From CAYJEQ01 sp964370185 (GTDB lineage Bacteria; Bacillota; Clostridia; Oscillospirales; Ruminococcaceae), in contig CAYJIJ010000024.1 in assembly GCA_964370185.1 (NCBI GenBank), forward strand, positions 1 to 33,797: a stretch of DNA of 33,797 nt, read 5' to 3'. Shown piece by piece: positions 1 through 8,430 of this stretch (position 1 is the first letter of the stretch; each line of letters begins with the position of its first letter). Under the pieces are notes generated by a model, which did not search any database, was not told where the DNA came from, and saw only the letters and a list, made by a program, of their open reading frames with translations. The position numbers and the translations under genes are program-made.

Positions 1-65
1 CTTGCTTAATAATAGCAAATTTTATTTTACGCCGATATTAGCGGCAGAATGGAGCATTTTATAAT
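1..65 (+). promoter_or_regulatory. rapZ leader: small hairpin plus Shine-Dalgarno
   Basis: This is the short stretch before rapZ. A weak 5-bp hairpin (TTGCT/AGCAA, 3-19) followed by a T-rich run may be the tail of an upstream terminator. A second small hairpin, GCCG/CGGC (31-45), sits just before the GGAG at 51-54 that serves the rapZ start. The region 24-60 is about 80% identical to the leader of plsX (25019-25055), including the hairpin and SD. No promoter is evident in the visible part. Confidence 0.4.
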
Positions 66-923
66 ATGGAAATGCTGATTGTTTCAGGTGTTTCAGGGAG
101 TGGTAAGTCCTATGCGATGAATGTCCTTGAAGATATGGGATATTTTTGTGTGGACAATATCCCGCCAACGCTTATAAAAGAGCTTTTCAAAGTGTATTTA
201 AACTCGCAGTCGTCCGAGGGTAAGCTTGCAGTAGTAATAGACTGCAGGACAATTTCCCAATTCGGTTCTGCTGAAGATATGCTTAATGAGCTCGATATAA
301 ATAGCTTTGAGATGAAAATATTGTTTTTGTATGCGGATGATAGCACCATACTCAGAAGATACAAAGAAACAAGGCGCCCACATCCGCTTATGTCGGAGAG
401 CGTCTCGCTTGAAAAAGCAATAAGAACAGAGAGAGAAATACTCTCATCAATCAAATCCAGAGCGGATTATTTAATAGACACTTCAAAGCTTAAAGGTGCA
501 AACTTAAATGAGAAAATTAAGGGTATATTCGACACCCAAAATGAAAATTCTCTTGTAATAAACACAGTTTCATTCGGCTTTAAAAACGGAATACCCCTCG
601 ATGCAGATTTATTATTCGATGTAAGATGCTTACCAAATCCCTTTTACATCCCAGAGCTTAAACATAAAACAGGCATGGACGAGGAAGTGTATAATTATGT
701 GCTAAGTTTTGCGCAAACTAAGGCACTTATAGAGAGTATTAAAAATTATTTGGAACTAAGCATTCCAATGTATATAAAAGAGGGAAAACATCAGCTCACC
801 GTATGCATAGGTTGCACAGGGGGGAAACATCGCTCGGTAACCCTTGCAAGAGTTATTAACGAGTATGTAAAAGAGTGTGGATATTATTCTTTTATCACGC
901 ACAGAGATATAAAAATTAATTAA
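66..923 (+). CDS. rapZ: RapZ/YvcJ family P-loop nucleotide-binding protein
   Basis: The 285-residue protein matches the RapZ (YvcJ) family over its full length. It has an N-terminal Walker A (GVSGSGKS, residues 8-15), the family segments YFCVDNIPPTL and RYKETRRPHPL, and a C-terminal half with FGFKNGIPLDADLLFDVR, IGCTGGKHRSVT and a THRDI end. In enterobacteria RapZ is an adaptor in glucosamine-6-phosphate sensing through small RNAs; in Firmicutes YvcJ binds and hydrolyses nucleotides, with a less clear role. The start at 66 has GGAG at 51-54; a second ATG at 72 is possible. whiA follows after 23 nt, so the two are probably cotranscribed. The yvcK gene normally between them is missing. Confidence 0.93.
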   Translation: MEMLIVSGVSGSGKSYAMNVLEDMGYFCVDNIPPTLIKELFKVYLNSQSSEGKLAVVIDCRTISQFGSAEDMLNELDINSFEMKILFLYADDSTILRRYKETRRPHPLMSESVSLEKAIRTEREILSSIKSRADYLIDTSKLKGANLNEKIKGIFDTQNENSLVINTVSFGFKNGIPLDADLLFDVRCLPNPFYIPELKHKTGMDEEVYNYVLSFAQTKALIESIKNYLELSIPMYIKEGKHQLTVCIGCTGGKHRSVTLARVINEYVKECGYYSFITHRDIKIN

Positions 924-946
924 CACTCATACACGGAGAAAAATAA

Positions 947-1867
947 ATGAAAGAGTTAACTGAAATTAGCTTTACAAATAAAGTGAAAAATGAAATATAT
1001 AAGCAAAAATATGATATAGGTAAGCAGAAATTTGCATTTGCATATGGAATGGTTATGTTTGGGAAAAATGCCACATATGACTTAGTAAATATCACCACCG
1101 AAAATAATACAGTATGCGAGCTTTATATAAATGTGATTAAAAGAACAGTATCACAGGAGATAGAGTTTAATAAAAAGGAAACACCCCATAGTGTGGGAAA
1201 TATAGTCTATACAGTGAATTTAGCTAAAGAAGAAGATCGAAAAAATGTAATAGATACTTTTTCACTTGGCACCTCTGCGCAAATAAATAAAGAATTCTTA
1301 AATTACACTGCCGATATTTCTTCTTTCTTAGCAGGCGTATTTATGGTTTGTGGCAATGCGGTAAATCCCGAAAAAGGCTATCATCTCGAATTTTCATTAA
1401 ATAATGAAGATACCGCAAAATCACTTTCCGACTTTTTAAATGAGCAGAATATAAAGCACAAAATAAGTGGGAGAAGAAACAATAAGATTATCTATATAAA
1501 AGAAAGCGAGCAGATAGAAGACATCCTTGCGGTAATGGGGGCAACTAATGCAACATTTGAGCTAATGGATGTAAAAATCCTAAAAGAACTGCGCAACAAA
1601 GCCAATAGGCAAACAAACTGCGAAACTGCAAATATAGATAAAATGGTCAATGCGGCATCGGTGCAAATTGAGGCAATAAATAAAATTGAAGCATTAATAG
1701 GATTATCAGCACTCGGTGATGAACTATGTGAGCTTGCAAATATAAGAATAAACAACCCCGATGTTTCTCTAAGGGAGCTTGGGGAGAATATGAGATTGCC
1801 GCTTTCTCGTTCGGCTGTAAATCACAGAATGAAAAAGATAATAAGCATAGCAGAAAATTTGGCATAA
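947..1867 (+). CDS. whiA: WhiA family DNA-binding protein
   Basis: The 306-residue product has the WhiA layout: an N-terminal domain related to LAGLIDADG homing endonucleases (roughly residues 1-210, with family segments FAYGMVMFG and LAGVFMVCGNAVNPEKGYHL) and a C-terminal helix-turn-helix (about 265-305, SLRELGENMRLPLSRSAVNH). WhiA activates sporulation septation genes in Streptomyces; in Firmicutes it is linked to chromosome segregation and cell division. Bacterial WhiA lacks nuclease activity. GGAG at 935-938 sits 8 nt before the ATG. It follows rapZ after 23 nt and precedes dnaE after 15 nt, suggesting one transcript. Confidence 0.95.
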   Translation: MKELTEISFTNKVKNEIYKQKYDIGKQKFAFAYGMVMFGKNATYDLVNITTENNTVCELYINVIKRTVSQEIEFNKKETPHSVGNIVYTVNLAKEEDRKNVIDTFSLGTSAQINKEFLNYTADISSFLAGVFMVCGNAVNPEKGYHLEFSLNNEDTAKSLSDFLNEQNIKHKISGRRNNKIIYIKESEQIEDILAVMGATNATFELMDVKILKELRNKANRQTNCETANIDKMVNAASVQIEAINKIEALIGLSALGDELCELANIRINNPDVSLRELGENMRLPLSRSAVNHRMKKIISIAENLA

Positions 1868-1882
1868 GGGGAATATATTTTT

Positions 1883-4800
1883 ATGAAGCCATTTGTACAC
1901 CTACATGTGCATACTGAATTTAGCCTATTAGACGGTGCATGCCGTATTGATAGGCTTTTAGAGCGTTGCAAGGAGCTTGGTCAAGATGCAGTGGCAATTA
2001 CCGACCATGGTGTAATGTATGGTGTAATAGATTTTTACAAAAAAGCTAAGGCAAAAGGCATTAAGCCGATTATCGGTTGTGAGGTGTATGTAGCACCACG
2101 CACAAGGTTTGACAAAGTGCATAGAATTGATAATTCACCGCATCACCTAATACTATTATGTAAAAATAATAAGGGGTATCAAAATCTCTCAAAACTTGTC
2201 TCAATGGCGTTTATAGAGGGTTTTTATAGCAAGCCCCGTGTTGACTTTGAGCTTTTGTCAAAATACAGCGAAGGCTTAATTGCACTATCCGCCTGCCTTG
2301 CAGGAGAAATTCCAAGGCTACTTGTTGCGGGGGACTTTGATAAAGCTAAAGAAGTAGCACAGAAATACAAAGATCTCTATGGAGAAGATAATTACTACAT
2401 CGAACTGCAAAACCACGGCATATCCGAGCAAGTTCAAATTCTACCGCTACTGCAAAGGCTTTCAAGCGAAACAGGGATTCCAATGGTAGCAACAAACGAC
2501 TCCCACTATGTCCTTAAAACGGACAGTAAAGTGCAAAATGTGCTGGTCTGCATACAAACAAATAGGACTGTACACGATGAAAGCAAGATGGAATTTGAAA
2601 CGGATGAATTCTATATTAAATCCTATGATGAAATGAACAGCTTATTTTCGAATTATGAGGATGCACTTGCAAATTCGGTGAAAATTGCCGAGATGTGCGA
2701 GGTGGATTTTGAATTTGGCGTAACAAAACTTCCGCATTTTACCTCGCCCGACGGAATGGACAACGCAGAGTATTTTAAAAAGCTCTGCATGGATGGGCTT
2801 TTTGAAAAATATGAAAACCCATCCATTGAAATTACTAAAAGGCTTGAATTTGAAATAAATATTATCGAAAGCATGGGGTATATAGATTATTACCTCATAG
2901 TATTCGATTTTATTAATTACGCAAAAGAAACAGGCATACCAGTAGGCCCGGGGCGTGGCTCAGGTGCAGGAAGTTTAGCGGCATACTGCATTGGGATAAC
3001 TGGAATTGACCCAATAAAATACAATCTTTTATTTGAGAGATTTTTAAATCCCGAGAGAATAAGCATGCCCGACTTTGATATAGATTTTTGCTATGAGCGC
3101 AGGCAGGAAGTAATTGATTATGTGGTAGAGAAATATGGCAAGGACCATGTTGCACAAATAATTACTTTTGGTACAATGGCGGCAAGGGCGGCGGTAAGGG
3201 ATGTTGGCAGAGCGCTTGGAATAAGCTATCAGGAAGTGGATGTAGTTGCAAAATCAATCCCTGCCGAGCTTAATATGACAATAGAAAAAGCAATGAAAGT
3301 TTCCGCAGATTTAAGGGAGCATTATAATTCCTCTCCACAGATTAAAGAGCTTATAGACATGGCTAAAGGGCTTGAGGGAATGCCAAGACATGCCTCAACG
3401 CACGCCGCAGGTGTAGTAATCACAAAAGATCCAGTGGAAAGCTACTTGCCTTTACAGTCGAATGACGGCGCAATAATCACCCAATTTCCAATGACCACCC
3501 TCGAAGAGCTCGGACTGCTTAAAATGGACTTCTTAGGGCTTCGAAACTTAACAGTTATACAGTCCACATTAGACATGCTCTCCCAGCGAGGAATAGAAAT
3601 AGACATAAATAAAATAGATGACAAGGACAAAAAGATATATAAGATGCTATCCGATGGGCAAACCTTTGGGGTGTTCCAATTTGAGTCCGCAGGAATGCGT
3701 CAAGTACTCATTCAGCTAAAACCTGAAACACTTGAAGACCTCATAGCAGTAATTTCACTCTATCGCCCAGGGCCGATGGACTCAATACCCACCTATATTA
3801 AAAACAGACATAATATGAAAGGCATTACCTATAAGCACCCTTTGCTAAGACCAATACTTGATGTGACATATGGATGTATAGTTTATCAAGAGCAGGTTAT
3901 GGAGATATTTAGAAAACTTGCAGGTTATTCTTTTGGAAGAGCCGACCTTGTTAGGCGTGCAATGTCCAAAAAGAAGATGGATGTAATGCAGAAAGAGCGT
4001 CACAGCTTTATCCATGGCGACACTAATTTAGATGGCAGTGTGTCCTGTGTGGGATGTGTTGCAAACGGTGTGCCAGAAGACATTGCAAATAGCATTTTTG
4101 ATGAAATGAGCTCTTTTGCTTCCTATGCATTTAACAAAAGCCATGCGGCAGCATATGCCACTGTATCATACCAAACAGCCTACCTAAAAGCCCATTATCC
4201 AAATGAATATATGGCGGCACTGCTAACCAGTGTAATAGATAATACGGATAAAATTATTGAGTATATAGATGAATGCAAGCGACTCGGTATTGAGATTTTA
4301 CCACCCCATGTAAATAAAAGTGGATATTCATTTACAGTTGATGGCAGTGCAATACGCTTTGGGCTTCTCGCTATAAAAAATATAGGGAAAGGCCTTATCG
4401 CCGCCCTACTCAAAGAGCGAGAAGAGGGTGAGTACACCGATTTTACCGACTTCATATCAAGAATGCATGGCAAGGACTTAAACAAACGAACTCTTGAAAG
4501 CCTGATTAAAAGCGGTGCGTTTGACAATATGAAATACAATAGGCATGAAATGCTTGTGGGATACGAAGCGATTATCGCCGATTTAGACTTTGTAAAGAAA
4601 AACTCTGTGGAGGGGCAATTAAATCTTTTTTCAGGGGAAGTAACAGGACAAAAAGAAGAATTTTTCGTCGAGAAATATGAAGAATTTTCCCTTAATAAAC
4701 TGCTTTCAATGGAAAAGGAAACGACGGGTCTATATATATCGGGGCATCCACTGGATAAACTTACTCCGCTAAAGGATAAATTAAAACTAAAAAGCATAAA

Positions 4801-5377
4801 TCAAATTATCTCTGAGGGAAAAGAAGATGTTAACCACAGGTTGGATGGTAGTTCAGTGCAGGTTTTAGCCGTTGTTTCACAGCTCAAAAGCAAAATCACC
4901 AAAAATAATGAAACCATGGCATTTGCAGAGCTTGAAGATAGGGGGGGGAAGATAGAATGTTTAATTTTTCCAAATGCTTACGCAAACTATAAATCTGTAA
5001 TTTCTTCAAGCGAAGCAGTACTTGTAAAAGGTAGGCTCAGCCTTAGAGAAGACGAGGACACAAAAATTATATGCGAAGAGATTACCGATGCCGCAATATT
5101 TGATGTTGAGAAATTAGCACCCAAACCCACAAAAAGCAAAAAGAAAGGTATTCATTTAAAAATACCCTCGGCAGATGTTTCAGATTATGTAAAAGTGAAA
5201 TCCTTACTTGAGTATGCAAATGCTGAAAATGCTGTTAATACTCCTGTCTATATATTTTTCTCAGAGGAGAAAAAATATGTGCTCTGCCCCAATAATATGT
5301 GGGTAATTAGCTCGGGTGCTCTAATTAAAGAATTAAAATATATTTTGGGTGAAGAAAATGTAGTGGTAATAAATTAA
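1883..5377 (+). CDS. dnaE: DNA polymerase III alpha subunit, DnaE type
   Basis: This 1164-residue replicative polymerase subunit begins with a PHP domain (HLHVHTEFSLLDGA, residues 6-19). The family-C polymerase core carries GPGRGSGAGSLAAYCIG (355-371) and the catalytic aspartates D399 and D401 in MPDFDIDF, plus D549 in LKMDFLGLR, matching the E. coli catalytic triad. A C-terminal OB-fold segment lies around 985-1030 (ELEDRGGKIECLIFPNAY). It has no exonuclease insertion, so it is DnaE rather than PolC; in Firmicutes with both, DnaE extends RNA primers before PolC takes over. The dnaE-pfkA order is typical of Firmicutes, but accDA and pyk are absent here. Confidence 0.97.
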   Translation: MKPFVHLHVHTEFSLLDGACRIDRLLERCKELGQDAVAITDHGVMYGVIDFYKKAKAKGIKPIIGCEVYVAPRTRFDKVHRIDNSPHHLILLCKNNKGYQNLSKLVSMAFIEGFYSKPRVDFELLSKYSEGLIALSACLAGEIPRLLVAGDFDKAKEVAQKYKDLYGEDNYYIELQNHGISEQVQILPLLQRLSSETGIPMVATNDSHYVLKTDSKVQNVLVCIQTNRTVHDESKMEFETDEFYIKSYDEMNSLFSNYEDALANSVKIAEMCEVDFEFGVTKLPHFTSPDGMDNAEYFKKLCMDGLFEKYENPSIEITKRLEFEINIIESMGYIDYYLIVFDFINYAKETGIPVGPGRGSGAGSLAAYCIGITGIDPIKYNLLFERFLNPERISMPDFDIDFCYERRQEVIDYVVEKYGKDHVAQIITFGTMAARAAVRDVGRALGISYQEVDVVAKSIPAELNMTIEKAMKVSADLREHYNSSPQIKELIDMAKGLEGMPRHASTHAAGVVITKDPVESYLPLQSNDGAIITQFPMTTLEELGLLKMDFLGLRNLTVIQSTLDMLSQRGIEIDINKIDDKDKKIYKMLSDGQTFGVFQFESAGMRQVLIQLKPETLEDLIAVISLYRPGPMDSIPTYIKNRHNMKGITYKHPLLRPILDVTYGCIVYQEQVMEIFRKLAGYSFGRADLVRRAMSKKKMDVMQKERHSFIHGDTNLDGSVSCVGCVANGVPEDIANSIFDEMSSFASYAFNKSHAAAYATVSYQTAYLKAHYPNEYMAALLTSVIDNTDKIIEYIDECKRLGIEILPPHVNKSGYSFTVDGSAIRFGLLAIKNIGKGLIAALLKEREEGEYTDFTDFISRMHGKDLNKRTLESLIKSGAFDNMKYNRHEMLVGYEAIIADLDFVKKNSVEGQLNLFSGEVTGQKEEFFVEKYEEFSLNKLLSMEKETTGLYISGHPLDKLTPLKDKLKLKSINQIISEGKEDVNHRLDGSSVQVLAVVSQLKSKITKNNETMAFAELEDRGGKIECLIFPNAYANYKSVISSSEAVLVKGRLSLREDEDTKIICEEITDAAIFDVEKLAPKPTKSKKKGIHLKIPSADVSDYVKVKSLLEYANAENAVNTPVYIFFSEEKKYVLCPNNMWVISSGALIKELKYILGEENVVVIN

Positions 5378-5390
5378 AAATTCTCCCATA

Positions 5391-5511
5391 TATTTCTTTA
5401 CAATGCCAACAACTTAAGAAAATTATCCCGTATATCTTTCCCCGCCTACGGCGGGGAAAGATATACAAAAAAATATTCTACAGCTTAAATTGTTGACATT
5501 GTATTTCTTTA
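5391..5511. mobile_element. MITE-like palindromic element with target site duplication
   Basis: A 101-bp non-coding element (5401-5501) is flanked by perfect 10-bp direct repeats TATTTCTTTA (5391-5400 and 5502-5511), which look like a target site duplication. Its ends are 18-bp inverted repeats (5401-5418 and 5484-5501, 16 of 18 matching). The centre holds a perfect 17-bp palindrome (5430-5446 and 5450-5466, loop TAC) with the GC-rich core CCCCGCC/GGCGGGG. It has no coding capacity, so it would need a transposase in trans. It fills the dnaE-pfkA spacer and, when transcribed, would fold into a long hairpin that could stop or protect transcripts. Confidence 0.75.
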
Positions 5512-5542
5512 AATAAAACTAATAAAAATACGAGGTGATTTT

Positions 5543-6517
5543 ATGGAAAAGAAGCAAATGACAATCGGTGTGCTTACAAGTGGAGGGGATGCCCCAGGGA
5601 TGAATGCCGCTATCCGTTCAGTTGTGCGTGCGGCAATATTTCACAATATGCGAGTGCTTGGAGTTCGCAGAGGATATAGCGGACTTATAAGCGGAGATAT
5701 CTTTGAAATGCATATACGAAGTGTAAAAGATATAATCCAAAAGGGTGGCACAATGCTTTTTTCTGCGAGATCAGAGGAGTTCATGACGCCAGAAGGCTTT
5801 GCTAAAGCAGTGAAAAACTGTAAGGATGAGGGAATGGACGGCCTTATTGTAATAGGCGGGGACGGAAGCTTTAGAGGTGCGAGCAAACTCAGTGAAGCAG
5901 GCATCCCATGCATAGGCATACCCGGAACAATAGACAATGACATCCCATGCTCGGACTACACCATTGGCTTTGATACAGCTGTTAATACTGCAATAGAGCT
6001 TGTGGATAAAATAAGGGACACCTCCCAATCACACGACAGATGCTCGATAGTAGAAGTGATGGGAAGAAATTCAGGACATATCGCATTGCACGCAGGCATT
6101 TCCTGTGGTGCTTCGGCAATTTTAGTACCTGAAATTGAATTTGATATTGAAAAAGATGTTGCACAGAAAATACTTGCGAGCATTAAAAGCGGAAAACAGC
6201 ATTTTGTAATTGTAGCTTCCGAAGGAGTGGGGGACACACTCGAAATTGCAAAAAAACTTGAAAAAATTATAGGCATTGAAACAAGATGCACTGTGCTCGG
6301 ACATGTACAAAGAGGGGGAGCACCCACATATACGGATAGACTTCTTGCAAGTATGATGGGGCATTATGCAGTTACATTACTCCAGCAGGGCAAGAGTGAT
6401 AGAGTGGTAGTGCAAAAAAACAATAAAATAGTTGATTATGATATTACCGAGGCACTATCCATGACAAAACCATTTGAATGTGATTTATATAATCTTGCGG
6501 ATGAAATATCGAATTAA
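5543..6517 (+). CDS. pfkA: ATP-dependent 6-phosphofructokinase
   Basis: The 324-residue protein is a bacterial-length PfkA, which phosphorylates fructose 6-phosphate to fructose 1,6-bisphosphate in glycolysis. Visible motifs are GGDAPGMN (14-21), GGDGS (115-119), PGTIDND (137-143, catalytic Asp141) and MGRNSGHIA. Glycine at 118 (GGDGS) and at 138 (PGTID) indicates an ATP-using enzyme; pyrophosphate-dependent relatives carry Asp and Lys at these places. GAGGTG at 5531-5536 is a strong SD before the ATG. The usual partner pyk is not downstream; a T-box leader and tyrS follow instead. The MITE at 5391-5511 lies between this gene and dnaE. Confidence 0.97.
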   Translation: MEKKQMTIGVLTSGGDAPGMNAAIRSVVRAAIFHNMRVLGVRRGYSGLISGDIFEMHIRSVKDIIQKGGTMLFSARSEEFMTPEGFAKAVKNCKDEGMDGLIVIGGDGSFRGASKLSEAGIPCIGIPGTIDNDIPCSDYTIGFDTAVNTAIELVDKIRDTSQSHDRCSIVEVMGRNSGHIALHAGISCGASAILVPEIEFDIEKDVAQKILASIKSGKQHFVIVASEGVGDTLEIAKKLEKIIGIETRCTVLGHVQRGGAPTYTDRLLASMMGHYAVTLLQQGKSDRVVVQKNNKIVDYDITEALSMTKPFECDLYNLADEISN

Positions 6518-6658
6518 TTTCACATGAAAATATAGCAGTGAAAATTAAATCATGCTTTAAACCGATGAATTATCGCCTGCAATGTAGTCCTCTTCACGAC
6601 TTAAGATATAATTCACATGTAAAAGGCTATTATATACACACTAAATTACTTTTACTAC

Positions 6659-6687
6659 TTGACAAAAAAATGTTTATGTAATATTAT
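6659..6687 (+). promoter_or_regulatory. Sigma-A-type promoter of the tyrS T-box leader
   Basis: TTGACA (6659-6664) and TATTAT (6682-6687) are separated by 17 nt, placing the transcript start near 6694, at the head of the T-box leader. The preceding 6518-6658 spacer holds no gene or clear terminator that I can see. Confidence 0.75.
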
Positions 6688-6693
6688 ACATTG

Positions 6694-7020
6694 TGTGTAC
6701 AGCTTTTAAATGCATAAAAGGCACAGCTTTACACAAAATATCTAATAAGTTAAAAGCTATGATAAGAAGAAGTAGTGGATATATCCCCATTTCAGAGAGC
6801 CTTTGTTTGCTGGAAAAAGGTATGGGATTTTCTGTGAATACATCTTTGAGCTGCTACCTGAACAGTAATTACACAGTAGGGTAAGCCGTCGGTGCACGTT
6901 ATAGCACATGGGCAATTTCGAGCGAATTTGTCCATAAGGTCGTCGCAGCAATGTGCCGATAAACTGAGGTGGTACCACGCATTACAGCGTCCTCTGCTCT
7001 TATGAGCAGAGGACTTTTTT
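6694..7020 (+). promoter_or_regulatory. Tyrosine T-box riboswitch with terminator, upstream of tyrS
   Basis: The leader has the marks of a T-box: a Stem I distal motif (CAGAGAGCC around 6793-6801), a specifier region GAATACATCTTTGAGC with TAC (Tyr) at 6839-6841, the T-box sequence TGAGGTGGTACCACGC (6965-6980), and an intrinsic terminator (stem GTCCTCTGCTC 6989-6999, loop TTAT, stem 7004-7014, then Ts). The base after UGG in the T-box bulge is T, matching an A discriminator as in tRNA-Tyr. Uncharged tRNA-Tyr should stabilise the antiterminator and switch on tyrS. The 63-codon open frame inside it (6693-6884) is not a gene. Confidence 0.93.
6989..7020 (+). terminator. Regulated terminator of the tyrS T-box
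   Basis: An 11-bp perfect stem (6989-6999 with 7004-7014), loop TTAT, is followed by at least six Ts. It competes with the antiterminator formed with the T-box sequence at 6965-6980. Confidence 0.9.
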
Positions 7021-7048
7021 ATTTTATTTTTGAAAGGATTAAAAGATT

Positions 7049-8275
7049 ATGAAACTATTTACAGAGCTTAAAGAGAGGGGCTTAATAGCCCAGATGACAA
7101 ACCCCGAAAAGATTGAAGAAGCTATAAATAATGGCAATGCAACCTTTTATATCGGCTTTGATGCCACGGCGGATAGCCTACATGTAGGGCATTTCTTACA
7201 GCTTATTGTAATCAAACATATGCAAAAAGCAGGTAATAAACCAATACTGCTCCTTGGCACAGGGACAACAATGGTGGGAGATCCTTCTGGTAAAACCGAT
7301 ATGAGAAAGATGCTCACCGAAGAAGCGATTGACCACAATGCAGAGTGCTTCAGAAAGCAGATGGAGAGATTTGTAGATTTTGAGAATGACAAAGCAATTG
7401 TGCGCAGAAATGGCGATTGGCTTAAAAAGCTAAATTACATTGAGCTTTTAAGAGATATCGGCGTATGCTTTTCTGTAAATAAAATGCTTTCCGCAGAATG
7501 CTTTAAAAGCAGATATGCACATGGTCTTTCATTCATTGAGTTTAACTACATGATTATGCAGAGTTACGACTTTCTCTATCTCAACCGCACCGAGGACTGC
7601 ATAATGCAACTTGGTGGGGATGATCAGTGGTCAAATATCTTAGGCGGAGTTGACTTAGTGCGCAGAAAAGAGCAAAAAGAAGTATACGGCATGACATTTA
7701 CCCTCCTCACTACCAAAGAAGGTAAGAAAATGGGCAAGACAGAAAATGGAGCTGTATGGCTTGATGCAGAGAAAACTTCCCCCTATGATTTCTTCCAGTA
7801 CTGGAGAAATATTGACGATGCAGATGTAATCAACTGCCTAAAAATGCTTACTTTTATAAGCCTTGAAAAGATAAAAGAGATGGAGTCTTGGGAGGGGAGC
7901 CAGCTAAATAAAGCAAAAGAAATGCTTGCAAGTGAGCTAACAGAAATGGTACATGGTAAAGAAGCAGCAGAAAAAGCACTTGAAGCAGCCACAGCACTCT
8001 TTAAAACAGGTGCAGACAGCGCAAATATGCCAACAGAAGAAATATCAAAAAATGACTTTGTAAACGATGAAATACTGCTTTCAGATTTAATGATTAGCAC
8101 ATCAATAGCGCCATCTAAGAGTGAGATAAGAAGACTTATTACACAGGGCGGTGTCTCGGTGGACGATGTTAAAATTACTGATTTTAACCATATGATTAAA
8201 ATATCTGAATTTGATAAAGGCCACCTAATTATTAAAAAAGGTAAGAAATCCTTTACAAAAGTAATATTAGTATAA
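7049..8275 (+). CDS. tyrS: Tyrosyl-tRNA synthetase
   Basis: The 408-residue class I synthetase charges tRNA-Tyr. It shows the HIGH motif as HVGH (45-48), the Tyr-binding segments YIGFDATADSLHVGH and QLGGDDQW, and the KMSKS loop as KMGKT (227-231). A C-terminal S4 RNA-binding domain spans about 345-405 (SKSEIRRLITQGGVSVDD). AAAGGA at 7033-7038 is the SD. Expression is governed by the tyrosine T-box directly upstream, so the enzyme is made when tRNA-Tyr is undercharged. The KMGKT form fits the TyrS rather than the TyrZ group. Confidence 0.97.
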   Translation: MKLFTELKERGLIAQMTNPEKIEEAINNGNATFYIGFDATADSLHVGHFLQLIVIKHMQKAGNKPILLLGTGTTMVGDPSGKTDMRKMLTEEAIDHNAECFRKQMERFVDFENDKAIVRRNGDWLKKLNYIELLRDIGVCFSVNKMLSAECFKSRYAHGLSFIEFNYMIMQSYDFLYLNRTEDCIMQLGGDDQWSNILGGVDLVRRKEQKEVYGMTFTLLTTKEGKKMGKTENGAVWLDAEKTSPYDFFQYWRNIDDADVINCLKMLTFISLEKIKEMESWEGSQLNKAKEMLASELTEMVHGKEAAEKALEAATALFKTGADSANMPTEEISKNDFVNDEILLSDLMISTSIAPSKSEIRRLITQGGVSVDDVKITDFNHMIKISEFDKGHLIIKKGKKSFTKVILV

Positions 8276-8285
8276 AATTACAAAC

Positions 8286-8315
8286 TTTTTGCCCCGCCAT
8301 TTGGCGGGGCAAAAA
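8286..8315. repeat. Perfect GC-rich palindrome after tyrS
   Basis: The arms TTTTTGCCCCGCC (8286-8298) and its exact complement (8303-8315) flank the loop ATTT. There is no T-run beyond the stem on either strand outside the paired A/T ends, so it is not a textbook terminator, though it may still end the tyrS transcript. Its core CCCCGCC/GGCGGGG is the same as in the MITE-like element at 5401-5501. Confidence 0.6.
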
Positions 8316-8430
8316 TCGGTTAAAGGTGAAATAAGCTAATATTAATTTGCCATTCGCTAACTCTCCAATGGTCTAAAAAGGACAACTCCTGCATATCTAT
8401 TAATTGTAAAAAAATATAAAGGAGAAGAAA

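Noticed and set aside
4195..4797. 200-codon minus-strand open frame inside dnaE
   Set aside because: Antisense shadow of a conserved polymerase domain, with no SD or recognisable motif.
6693..6884. Open frame of 63 codons between pfkA and tyrS
   Set aside because: It lies within the T-box leader, has no SD, and its sequence is explained by Stem I and the specifier loop.
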